DNA from: an uncultured beta proteobacterium
Lineage (GTDB): Bacteria; Pseudomonadota; Gammaproteobacteria; Burkholderiales; SG8-39
Length of the DNA: 19,932 nt
Direction of reading: 5' to 3'
Assembly: GCA_902826155.1 (NCBI GenBank)
Contig: CADEDU010000079.1
Location: 15,036-34,967 of the forward strand
This document shows, in pieces, positions 8,059 through 15,273 of this stretch (position 1 is the first letter of the stretch; the number at the start of each line of letters is the position of its first letter). Both the position numbers and the translations under genes were made by a program. Under the pieces are notes generated by a model. That model did no database searches. It saw only the letters and a list, made by a program, of their open reading frames with translations, and was not told the origin of the DNA.

Positions 8059-9390
8059 TCACTTCTGCGACATCAGATTCGGCAGCCAGGTGACGATGCC
8101 GGGGAAGAACGCCATGATGAAGATGCCCAGCACGATGATCCACACGAACGGCCACGCCGACTTGAAGATGTCGGTCATCGGCACCTGGGGCGCGGCACTC
8201 TTGAGCGCGAACAGCGTGTAGCCGAACGGCGGGGTGAGACCGCCCACCGTCGCCACTACCAGGAACAGCGTGTAGAACCAGATCTCGTCGAAGCCGTAGA
8301 TCTTGAGCAGCGGGTTGTAGATCGGGATCAGCACCAGCATCAGCGCGACCTGGTCGAGGAACATGAACAGGATGAACGGCACCAGCATCATCAGAAACAG
8401 CATCACGCCGGGCGAAAAATTCATGCTGACGACCAGCTCGCCGAGCTTGCGCGCCGCGCCGGTGAGCGTGAGCAGCTGACTGAACATCACCGCGCAACAC
8501 ATCACCAGCAACAGCAGCGAGGCGACGGTGACTGCCGACACCAGCGCCTCCTTGATCAGCGACCACGACAGGCGCTTGTAGCCCAGGGCCAGCACCAGCG
8601 CGCCGAACACGCCGGTGGCGGCGGATTCGGTCGGCGTGGCCACGCCAAGCATCACCAACCCCATGACCAGGAAGAAGATGAACACCGACGGCAGCATCTT
8701 CACGAGGGCCATGAATACGCTGTCCCGAGGCTTGCGATCGCGCAGGTCGGTCGCGAGGTCGACGGCGAGGTCCGGCGCGAGCTTGGGATTGATGCGCAAG
8801 CGGATGAGCACGAACGCGAGGAACATGCCGGTGAGCAGCAACCCGGGCACGATGCCGGCGATGAGCAGCTTGCCGGTGGAGATCTGCGCGATGGTGGCGA
8901 TGAGAATGGCCAGCACCGAGGGCGGGATGATCGGGTCGAGGCTCGCGCCGGCGAGAATGGTGCCGGCCGAGAGATGCTTGTCGTAGCCGCGATTGAGCAT
9001 GGTCGGGAAGAGTGACCGTCCGAGCAGCCCGGCCACCGCCATCGCCGCGCCCGAGAGGGCACCCAGAATCGCCGAGAGCAGGATGCACAGCACGTACTGG
9101 CGCCCACGGATCCTGCCGACCAGCCGGTCCATGGAATCGAACAGCACTTCCATCGCGCCGGAGCGGAACAGGATCTCGCCCATCAGGATGAACAGCGGCA
9201 CCGCCGCCAGCGCCGAGATCGTGCCGGTGGCGTAGATGCTGTTGGCGAACATGCCGAAGCCCGCTGGCCCGAGGATCACCAGAATGCCGGTGACGTTCAG
9301 CAGCAGGAACGCGACGAAGATCGGCACGCCCAGCAGCAGGAGCAGCAGCAGCAGACCGACGCCGCCGGTGAGCGCGACCCACCAGGTCAT
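8059..9390 (-). CDS. dctM: TRAP transporter large permease (DctM)
   Basis: A 443-residue integral membrane protein, the usual length for DctM, the ion-coupled channel subunit of tripartite ATP-independent periplasmic transporters in the inner membrane. About 12-13 hydrophobic helices are visible. Family-like segments include the N-terminal VPIFVAFLLL helix, AAVPLFILMGEILFRSG, LSGAAMAVAGLLGRSLFPTM, and LDPIIPPS, where most relatives have an ILIPPS-type loop. The ATG at 9390 overlaps the dctQ TGA as ATGA, so the two are translationally coupled; longer upstream readings are dctQ in another frame. Helix 1 contains eight consecutive leucines (residues 13-20) encoded by a CTG-type triplet repeat. 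Dicarboxylates and other organic acids are common TRAP substrates, but the substrate here is unknown. Confidence 0.92.
   Translation of the reverse strand: MTWWVALTGGVGLLLLLLLLGVPIFVAFLLLNVTGILVILGPAGFGMFANSIYATGTISALAAVPLFILMGEILFRSGAMEVLFDSMDRLVGRIRGRQYVLCILLSAILGALSGAAMAVAGLLGRSLFPTMLNRGYDKHLSAGTILAGASLDPIIPPSVLAILIATIAQISTGKLLIAGIVPGLLLTGMFLAFVLIRLRINPKLAPDLAVDLATDLRDRKPRDSVFMALVKMLPSVFIFFLVMGLVMLGVATPTESAATGVFGALVLALGYKRLSWSLIKEALVSAVTVASLLLLVMCCAVMFSQLLTLTGAARKLGELVVSMNFSPGVMLFLMMLVPFILFMFLDQVALMLVLIPIYNPLLKIYGFDEIWFYTLFLVVATVGGLTPPFGYTLFALKSAAPQVPMTDIFKSAWPFVWIIVLGIFIMAFFPGIVTWLPNLMSQK
9331..9354. repeat. CAG/CTG triplet repeat inside dctM
   Basis: Eight CAG-like triplets on the plus strand, seven exact and one GAG, encode leucines 13-20 of DctM on the minus strand. 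Such a simple repeat could gain or lose triplets by slippage without breaking the frame. Leucine runs in membrane helices of GC-rich genomes commonly look like this. Confidence 0.8.
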
Positions 9391-9884
9391 CCGGCGAATC
9401 CCTCCGAAGTGCTTGCGGGCGCGCCGCTCACCAGCTGCCGCACGAAGTAGATGCCCGCGCTCAGCATGCCGTAGGGCACGAACATCGACACGGCCCATTT
9501 CGGCACCGCGAACGGGGGACTGGTCCAAACGTCGGTGGTGAACTGATTGAGCGTCTCGGTGCCGGTGAACCAGGCGGCGAGCAGACACGCGGCAGCCGCG
9601 ATGAGACGGATCAGGAACTGCAACGCTCGACCCGTGCCGCCACGCGCCCGGTCGAGCAGGATGTTGATGGCGATGTGCGCGGCGCGCCGGGTGAGCTCGG
9701 GCATCGCCAGGAAGATCATCGCGACCAGTGAGTAGGACACCAGCGGGCTGGCCCACTCGGTCGGCGCGGCAAAGAAGTAGCGCGCGACAACCTCGTAGCA
9801 GAACGAGATGACGATGACCGCAAGCGCCGCCGCCCCGAGCGTGAATCCCGCGGTGGTGATGCGATCGTGCAGACGGGCGAGCAT
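9387..9884 (-). CDS. dctQ: TRAP transporter small permease (DctQ)
   Basis: A 165-residue protein with four predicted membrane helices (about residues 13-33, 45-64, 85-107 and 124-146), as in DctQ, the small membrane subunit that pairs with DctM. The segment CYEVVARYFF...TEWASPLVSYSL, then RRAAHIAI, matches the conserved first half of the family. ATG 9884 is chosen because it begins MLARLHDRI just before helix 1; the open frame extends 26 codons upstream, but that part is basic and overlaps dctP. It lies 28 bases after dctP and overlaps dctM by 4 bases, giving the order dctP-dctQ-dctM. Confidence 0.9.
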   Translation of the reverse strand: MLARLHDRITTAGFTLGAAALAVIVISFCYEVVARYFFAAPTEWASPLVSYSLVAMIFLAMPELTRRAAHIAINILLDRARGGTGRALQFLIRLIAAAACLLAAWFTGTETLNQFTTDVWTSPPFAVPKWAVSMFVPYGMLSAGIYFVRQLVSGAPASTSEGFAG

Positions 9885-9912
9885 GGTCAGGCTCGGCGGA
9901 GCCTGTTGTCCG

Positions 9913-10890
9913 TCAGTTCGACAGCCCCTTGCTCTTGGCGAACGCGCGCAGCGACTCGACATCGGCCTTGGCCTTCTGCGCCGACATCTCCCACAGGCCG
10001 TCGGCCCAAGCTTGCTTCAACTTGGCTTTCTGCGCCGCGCCCATCTCGGTGATCTGCATACCCTTGCCGACCAGCGCCTTGGTTTCATCCTCCATCATCT
10101 TTGCGGAGGCTTGATACCAGGCTTCCTCGACCTTGCGACCTTCCTCGAGGATGGCCTTCTTCTCGGCATCGCTGAATTTGTTCCAGGTGGCCAGATGCAC
10201 GAACATCGGCTGCGTGACGAAGCCGAACGCCGGCCGCAGCAGGAACTTCGAGACCTCGTACCAGCGATAGTTGAGCGGCCCGAGCACCGGCCAGGCCGCG
10301 CCATCGACCACGCCTTTTTCCAGCGCGGTGTAGATCTCAGCCGGCGGCAACACCACCGGCGAGGCGCCGAGCATCTTGAACACGGCGTGATAGGAAGCCG
10401 TGCCGCGAACCTTGCGGCCCTGCAGGTCGCCGGCGGGGCTGATCGGCTGGCGCAGCAGGATGTTGTAGCCGCCGTCGGGCGTCATCGGCACGGCGAACAG
10501 TTTCAGGCCGAGCTTCTGGTAGTACTTGTCGACCTCGTCCCACAGGCCGGCGGCTTTACGCGACTTGTAGTCGCCGCCGACGGCTTCCACGGCGGTGAGG
10601 ATCGGTATGGTGCCGAAGTGATATGCACCGTGGGTGAACAGGAAGTGGAACGCTCCCGCCGAAGCCGGTTGCAACTGCTCGAACGCCGGCACGGTTTCGG
10701 GCCCGTTGAAGACGAGCTTCACGCTGCCCTTGGTGGCCGCCTCCACCCCTTTCATGAACGGTTCGACGATGACCGGATAGGCCGGATAGTTCTTGTCCCA
10801 GCTCGACAGGAAGCGGAACTCGGCGCCCGATGCGGGCAACGCGGCTGCGATACACACGGCTGCCAGCGCAGCGCTGATGCGGTGACTCAT
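9913..10890 (-). CDS. dctP: TRAP transporter periplasmic substrate-binding protein (DctP)
   Basis: A 325-residue periplasmic receptor. It opens with a signal peptide (MSHRISAALAAVCIAAALPA, cleavage probably after ASGA near residue 23) and continues into mature sequence FRFLSSWDKNYPAYPV. The central block LQGRKVRG, MLGASPVVLPPAEIYTALEKG, VVDGAAWP matches the DctP region that contains the Arg binding substrate carboxylate and the ALQ-G-VVDG segment. The start at 10890 is supported by an excellent ribosome binding site and by the position of the signal peptide. The visible receptor features suit a carboxylate ligand in general, but the substrate cannot be named. It is downstream of the ferritin-like gene by 137 bases, so an additional promoter before dctP is possible. 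Confidence 0.93.
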   Translation of the reverse strand: MSHRISAALAAVCIAAALPASGAEFRFLSSWDKNYPAYPVIVEPFMKGVEAATKGSVKLVFNGPETVPAFEQLQPASAGAFHFLFTHGAYHFGTIPILTAVEAVGGDYKSRKAAGLWDEVDKYYQKLGLKLFAVPMTPDGGYNILLRQPISPAGDLQGRKVRGTASYHAVFKMLGASPVVLPPAEIYTALEKGVVDGAAWPVLGPLNYRWYEVSKFLLRPAFGFVTQPMFVHLATWNKFSDAEKKAILEEGRKVEEAWYQASAKMMEDETKALVGKGMQITEMGAAQKAKLKQAWADGLWEMSAQKAKADVESLRAFAKSKGLSN

Positions 10891-10896
10891 GGACTG

Positions 10897-10905
10897 CTCC
10901 TCCTC
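10897..10905 (-). promoter_or_regulatory. Strong ribosome binding site of dctP
   Basis: GAGGAGGAG on the minus strand ends six bases before the ATG at 10890. It is the strongest Shine-Dalgarno sequence in the window and fixes the dctP start over the 28-codon longer reading. It suggests higher expression of the receptor than of the membrane subunits, as is usual for TRAP systems. Confidence 0.85.
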
Positions 10906-11027
10906 TTGGCTGGTGGGCCGCTGGCAACACGGCGCCGGCTGATTCGACCACAGGTCTTTCCATTGCGGCAACACCTTGTGCGTGCGGCCGCCTTGGCCTG
11001 CGCGCTGCCGTTCAGATCATATGCGCG

Positions 11028-11774
11028 TCAGTTCCGCGTTCTGGCCTTCGCCTTCAGATACACCTCGATCTGCGCTTCGCTCATCGGCTCGCGGAACATT
11101 TCGTTGCGCATCGCAACGCGCTGGCGGCTGATGGCGCGTACCGCCGCTTGCATGCGCGTCAGATCCTTCGCCGTCTTGATGAGCTTCGCGGCCTCGCGCG
11201 CCATGACTTCGTAGTGATCCTTCTCGTCGTCGTAGATCACCTTCATCGCCTTGGCGGTCATGGTCGCGAGCCGGTCGCCCTTGAGCTTGGCGCCTTCGCG
11301 GAACAGCCGCGCACCGCCGCCCTCGGTGAGCCCCACGGCCGCGCGATCGATTGCCGATCCTGCGCTGACGTAGCGCCGGCGCAGATCGCCGAGTGCCTTC
11401 TCCTGCGGCAGTTGCACCGTGTCGCCCGGCTGGATCTTGCGGCCAAGCAGGTGTTCGAGGATGTCGGCGAGCACCACGTAGTGATTGAACTCCTGCGTGA
11501 GCTGCATCATCGAGAAATGGAATTCGTGCCGATCGATATCCTTGTCCACGCGCGGAAACTGCTCGACCAGATTCGCCAGTTCCTTGTGCAGCCCGTTGAA
11601 ATAGCCATCCACCGGATGCAGCTCCTTCCATAGCTGGGCACGCAGATAGAACGCGTGATCATCGCGCGTGGCCTTGCGGTAGAACCGCTTGGCGATCTCG
11701 GCTTCGGCTTCCCAGTACGGATAGGCCGTGTCGATGAGGGTGCGCTTGATGCGGGCTTGACTCAGTTGCGTCAT
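11028..11774 (-). CDS. Probable ferritin-like diiron protein, function unknown
   Basis: A 248-residue soluble, mostly helical protein without signal peptide. I do not recognise it as a named family. It contains two ExxH motifs: EFNH at 95-98 and EKDH at 184-187. Each is preceded by a possible Glu ligand about 30 residues upstream (Glu65 or a neighbour; Glu151 in TEGGGARLF). Glu-ExxH twice is the ligand pattern of ferritin-like four-helix carboxylate diiron proteins, which include rubrerythrins and oxygenases. The fold assignment is inference. ATG 11774 has AAAGAGG six bases upstream; the longer frame to 11813 has none. The gene sits between the molybdopterin subunit (75 bases away) and dctP (137 bases away) on the same strand, so it probably belongs to the same catabolic operon, perhaps as an oxygenase or as an iron/oxidative-stress protein. 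Confidence 0.6.
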   Translation of the reverse strand: MTQLSQARIKRTLIDTAYPYWEAEAEIAKRFYRKATRDDHAFYLRAQLWKELHPVDGYFNGLHKELANLVEQFPRVDKDIDRHEFHFSMMQLTQEFNHYVVLADILEHLLGRKIQPGDTVQLPQEKALGDLRRRYVSAGSAIDRAAVGLTEGGGARLFREGAKLKGDRLATMTAKAMKVIYDDEKDHYEVMAREAAKLIKTAKDLTRMQAAVRAISRQRVAMRNEMFREPMSEAQIEVYLKAKARTRN

Positions 11775-11780
11775 CGAGAT

Positions 11781-11787
11781 CCTCTTT
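11781..11787 (-). promoter_or_regulatory. Ribosome binding site of the ferritin-like gene
   Basis: AAAGAGG on the minus strand lies six bases before the ATG at 11774, which decides this start over an upstream in-frame ATG at 11813. Confidence 0.7.
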
Positions 11788-11849
11788 GCTGGTTCAGCGG
11801 CGAACGGTTCCAAGCTGTTGTTCGATGGGCGAGCTCCGCGCAGGAAGCG

Positions 11850-14180
11850 CTAAGTACGTTCACGCGATTGCGCCTCCAGCACCCGCTCCGGAGTGAAGGG
11901 CAGCACCGTCACCGCGCCCGGCTGGCCGAGCGCCGCATCGATGGCCGCGGCAACGGCCGCGCCGACGCCATTGACGCCCGCTTCGCCCGCGCCTTTCACG
12001 CCCAACGGATTGCGCGGACTGGGTGCGTCCTCGCGCAGCAGCACTTCCACCTTCGGCACCTCGTGCGCGGTCGGCATCAGGTACTCGGCAAACGTGACCG
12101 ACAACGGCTGGCCGCGCTCGTCGTAGTTGAACGACTCGTAGAGCGAGCCGCCGATGCCCTGTGCCACGCCGCCCATGATCTGGCCCTCGACCAGCATCGG
12201 ATTGATCGCGCGCCCGACATCGTAGGCGACGAAGAACCGCTCCACCTTTGCCGCGCCGGTATGCCGATCGATGCTGATCACCGCGATGTGCACGCCGTAC
12301 GGATAGGTCATGTGCTTGACCTCGAACCAGCCGTCGGCCGACAACCCTGGTTCACGCCCTTTGCGCGTCGGCGATGCGGGCGCGAGCGCCGCGGCGATCT
12401 CGCCCAGGCCGAGCCGCGGAGAGTCCGGTTCGTTGCGCATCATGACTTGACCGCCGGTGATGTCGAGCAGCGCTGGCTCCGTGCCCAGCAGTTGCGCGGC
12501 GACGTCGAGCGCCTTGCTGCGGACCTTCATCGCGGCGATGTGCACCGCCGAGCCGGTCATCACGGTGGTGCGCGTGGCGTGCGAGCCGATGCCGAAGGCG
12601 AGCCGATCGGTCTGGCCATGCACGACGCGCACGCGCTGGTAGTCCGCGCCGAGCGCTTCGGCCGCTATCTGCGCCATGATCGTCTCCACGCCCTGGCCGA
12701 TCGAAGTCGCGCCGCACACTACTTCGATGGCCCCGCTTGTGTCGACGCTCACGTGCGCGCCGTCGATCGGCCCCAGCCCGGACTTCTCGACGAACATCGC
12801 CAGCCCGGCACCGACCAGTTCGCCGCGGCTGCGCCGTTCGGCCAGCGTGCGCTGCAAATCAGTCCAGCGCATCGCATCGAGCGCCTGATCGAGCAGCCCG
12901 GCGTAGTCGCCCGAGTCGTACGACAGCTCGTCGCCGAGTGCATCGAGCTGCCGTTCGTAGGGCATCTCGTCGCGGGCGATCAGATTGCGACGGCGCACTT
13001 CGATCGGATCGATGCCGACGCGCGTGGCGACCGCGTCGATCAGCCGCTCGCGCACAAAGGTGCTCTCGAATCGCCCCGGTGCGCGGTAAGTCGCAGCCGG
13101 TGTCTTGTTGGTCAGGCGGTAGTGCGCGCGCGATCGATACGCCGGAATCCGGTATGGGCCGGGCAGCATGCCGGCGGCCATGTCGGCCACGCGCGAACCG
13201 TGCGTGCGCACATAGGCGCCCTGGTCGTGGAAGAAGGTGTCGTCGATGGCGAGCACGCAGCCGCGCGCATCGATGGCCGCGCGAATGCAATGGCGCTGCT
13301 GGCGCGACTGGTTGGCGGCGATGAAATGCTCGTACCGGTCCTCAATCCACTTGATCGGGCGGCGCAACCGCAGCGCGGCGGCCAGCAGAATCACGTCTTC
13401 GGGGTAGATCTCGCCGCGCACGCCGAAGCCACCGCCGACGTGCGATTCGTGCAGATGGATCGAGGAGGGCGCCCGGCCGAGCATCTTGGCCAGCGCGTCG
13501 CGATTGCGATGCGGAATCTTGGCCGCGCCGAACAGCTCGAGCAGATCGCGACTCTCGTCGTACACGGCGATCGCGCCGCGTGTCTCCAGCGGCACGCCCG
13601 AATGCCGGCCGATCGAGAGATCGAGCTCGACCACGGCATGCGCTGCGCGAAACGCACCGTCGACGTCGCCGTATTCCTTGGCCAGGACCTCCGGCTCGGT
13701 GCTGTGGCCGACATCGAATTCGCCCAAGGGCGAGCTCGCATCGAGCAGCGGCGGCAGCTCGTCGATGTCCAACTCGACCAGTTCGGCCGCATCCTCGGCG
13801 CGATAAGCGTCTTCGGCGAACACCACCGCGACCGGTTCGCCGACATAGCGCACCTTGCCGCGTGCGAGCACCGGTTGCAGATACGGCGCGAGCACTTCGT
13901 TGGGCCCTTCGCGCAATTGGATCGGCGGCAGCGTGATCACGTCGGCCGCCGTCCACACCGCGACGACGCCCGGCGCACCGAGTGCATTTGCGGTTCGCAC
14001 AGCGTTGAGCCGGCCATGCGCGATCGGCGAGCGCACCACGCGCATGTGCAATTGGTGCGGGAAGTCGATGTCGCCGGCGAAGCGCCCCTTGCCCAGCAAC
14101 AGCGGCGCGTCTTCGAGCCGGCGTACCGACTCGCCGATGTGGCCGCGCTGTTTGAGGTCTGCCGGAAGAGGAGCGTTCAT
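11850..14180 (-). CDS. Xanthine dehydrogenase/CoxL-family molybdopterin-binding large subunit (copy 3)
   Basis: A 776-residue full-length large subunit, the first gene of the minus-strand operon that continues to the TRAP genes. The hammerhead domain begins HIGESVRRLEDAPLLLGKGR after a short leader. GGGFGVRGE is at 249-257, the active-site loop reads TYRAPGR at 364-370, SIGQGVET matches the GQG cofactor loop, and the catalytic Glu is Glu733 in KGAGEAG. The loop is closer to the common AYRxxGR form than in copies 1 and 2 and lacks the CO dehydrogenase signature. Copy 3 differs widely from the other two, so they are not a recent duplication. The ATG at 14180 is supported by alignment with family N-termini; a weak AAAGAACGG is upstream. 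It is divergent from the XRE regulator, with 157 bases between them, so this promoter is the likely target of that regulator. No small or medium subunit gene is adjacent. Confidence 0.92.
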   Translation of the reverse strand: MNAPLPADLKQRGHIGESVRRLEDAPLLLGKGRFAGDIDFPHQLHMRVVRSPIAHGRLNAVRTANALGAPGVVAVWTAADVITLPPIQLREGPNEVLAPYLQPVLARGKVRYVGEPVAVVFAEDAYRAEDAAELVELDIDELPPLLDASSPLGEFDVGHSTEPEVLAKEYGDVDGAFRAAHAVVELDLSIGRHSGVPLETRGAIAVYDESRDLLELFGAAKIPHRNRDALAKMLGRAPSSIHLHESHVGGGFGVRGEIYPEDVILLAAALRLRRPIKWIEDRYEHFIAANQSRQQRHCIRAAIDARGCVLAIDDTFFHDQGAYVRTHGSRVADMAAGMLPGPYRIPAYRSRAHYRLTNKTPAATYRAPGRFESTFVRERLIDAVATRVGIDPIEVRRRNLIARDEMPYERQLDALGDELSYDSGDYAGLLDQALDAMRWTDLQRTLAERRSRGELVGAGLAMFVEKSGLGPIDGAHVSVDTSGAIEVVCGATSIGQGVETIMAQIAAEALGADYQRVRVVHGQTDRLAFGIGSHATRTTVMTGSAVHIAAMKVRSKALDVAAQLLGTEPALLDITGGQVMMRNEPDSPRLGLGEIAAALAPASPTRKGREPGLSADGWFEVKHMTYPYGVHIAVISIDRHTGAAKVERFFVAYDVGRAINPMLVEGQIMGGVAQGIGGSLYESFNYDERGQPLSVTFAEYLMPTAHEVPKVEVLLREDAPSPRNPLGVKGAGEAGVNGVGAAVAAAIDAALGQPGAVTVLPFTPERVLEAQSRERT

Positions 14181-14285
14181 GCCCGTTCTTTACCACACGG
14201 CCGGCGCTCCGCCCAACCGCAGAGCGATGCGACCGGCGCTCGCCGTCCCGCGCAAGACGAGCCGCCTGCCGCCTGCACGCGCGCG

Positions 14286-14324
14286 TTTGCGTACACTCCT
14301 TTGCGTACACGCGTTTGCGCAAAC
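14286..14324. promoter_or_regulatory. Three 14-bp-spaced repeats, probable XRE operator array
   Basis: TTTGCGTACAC occurs at 14286-14296 and again, exactly, at 14300-14310. A third, related unit TTTGCGCAAAC starts at 14314, again 14 bases on. The third lies within a perfect 12-bp palindrome, GTTTGCGCAAAC (14313-14324). The array ends 13 bases before the start codon of the XRE gene and lies in the region shared with the divergent molybdopterin operon. The likely role is autoregulation and control of the operon by the XRE protein; that is inference. No convincing -35/-10 pair could be placed with confidence. Confidence 0.65.
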
Positions 14325-14337
14325 AATCCGATCCACC

Positions 14338-15216
14338 ATGGCCATCCGCTTCGACGACATCGGCAACCGGCTGCGCGCGTTTCGACGTGGGTCCGGGCTG
14401 TCCGGTGACGAGATCGCCAGGCGACTCGGCATCTCGCGCGCCGCGCTCTACCGGTTCGAGAACGGCGAGCTGGTGAAGATCGAGACGCTCGAGCGCCTGG
14501 CCGATCTGCTGCAAGTGTCGGTGCCGACGCTGCTCGGTGTGGGGGTGGAATACATTGCCTCGGCGGTGAGCTACTTCGAGCGCCTGCGTCAGCTCGAGGC
14601 GAGCGCTGAGCGCATCACGGTACTGGCCGGGCCGATCTCCTACCTGCTGTCTTCCGAGCGTTTCGACGAGCGCCTCGCCGAGGTGCTGCGCGAGTCGGTG
14701 CCCGATCAGGCACCCGATCGCAAACGCGCGCTGCGCGACGTCGAGGAGATCATGGCGATCCTGCGGGAGCGCCGCGCCGGCTACCTTCAGCGCAAGCCGG
14801 CCGTGGTGAACCTGATCTCGGCCGTCGAGATCGAGCGGTTTCTGGTCAATGGACTCATCGGCCGACTCGACTTGCCCGCCAAGGTGCGACGCGAGCGACA
14901 GGCGCAGGCGCGCGCCGAGGTGGCCCACCTGGCGCAGGCGATGGCCGAGCAGCCGATCGGCTTGCAGCTGGGCATCGTGCCCGATACCTTGCCGCACACC
15001 GGATTCATGCTGTTTCGGCAACCCGATCGACAGGTGCTGGTGACCAGTCCGTTCCGGCTGGGTGAGCAGCCCAACGTGCGCATCGGCGTGGCGATGATCA
15101 CCTCCGCGCCTGAGGCGCTTGCGCTGCACCAGAAGAACGTCGAGGAGATGTGGCGGCGCGCCCTCAAAGGCGCGGCGGCGGCGAAGTTTCTGGGTGATCT
15201 GATGAAACGGTATTGA
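14338..15216 (+). CDS. XRE-family helix-turn-helix transcriptional regulator
   Basis: A 292-residue regulator. Residues about 7-62 form a Cro/C1-type helix-turn-helix: IGNRLRAFRRGSGLSGDEIA then RRLGISRAALYRFENG and LERLADLLQVSVPTLLG. The remaining 230 residues are a predominantly helical region I do not recognise; it has no HExxH peptidase motif and no cupin pattern, and presumably binds an effector or mediates oligomerisation. ATG 14338 begins just before the DNA-binding domain. The gene is divergent from the molybdopterin/TRAP operon and lies 13 bases after a repeat array, so it is the probable local regulator and probably autoregulated. Whether it activates or represses cannot be told. Confidence 0.9.
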   Translation: MAIRFDDIGNRLRAFRRGSGLSGDEIARRLGISRAALYRFENGELVKIETLERLADLLQVSVPTLLGVGVEYIASAVSYFERLRQLEASAERITVLAGPISYLLSSERFDERLAEVLRESVPDQAPDRKRALRDVEEIMAILRERRAGYLQRKPAVVNLISAVEIERFLVNGLIGRLDLPAKVRRERQAQARAEVAHLAQAMAEQPIGLQLGIVPDTLPHTGFMLFRQPDRQVLVTSPFRLGEQPNVRIGVAMITSAPEALALHQKNVEEMWRRALKGAAAAKFLGDLMKRY

Positions 15217-15251
15217 GCGCGCGAGGCCGAGTGGCGGCGCGAGACGGCGAC

Positions 15252-15265
15252 AGCCGGCGGCGGCT
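15252..15265. terminator. Weak hairpin between convergent genes
   Basis: A 5-bp stem AGCCG / CGGCT with a 4-base loop lies in the 57-base gap between the XRE stop and the convergent dehydrogenase stop. There is no T tract. Placement suits a shared terminator but the stem is short. Confidence 0.2.
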
Positions 15266-15273
15266 TCCTGCTA

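Noticed and set aside
8036..9382. A 448-codon minus-strand frame overlapping dctM
   Set aside because: It is dctM in another frame; the membrane helices and TRAP motifs lie in the frame ending at 8059.
11655..14408. A 917-codon open frame on the plus strand
   Set aside because: It is antisense to the molybdopterin subunit and ferritin-like gene and rich in Arg, His, Gln and Ala without domain motifs. Both opposite-strand proteins have clear family motifs, so this is a GC-rich shadow frame.
13342..15129. A 595-codon minus-strand open frame
   Set aside because: It crosses the XRE gene, the divergent promoter and the start of the molybdopterin gene out of frame; no recognisable domain.
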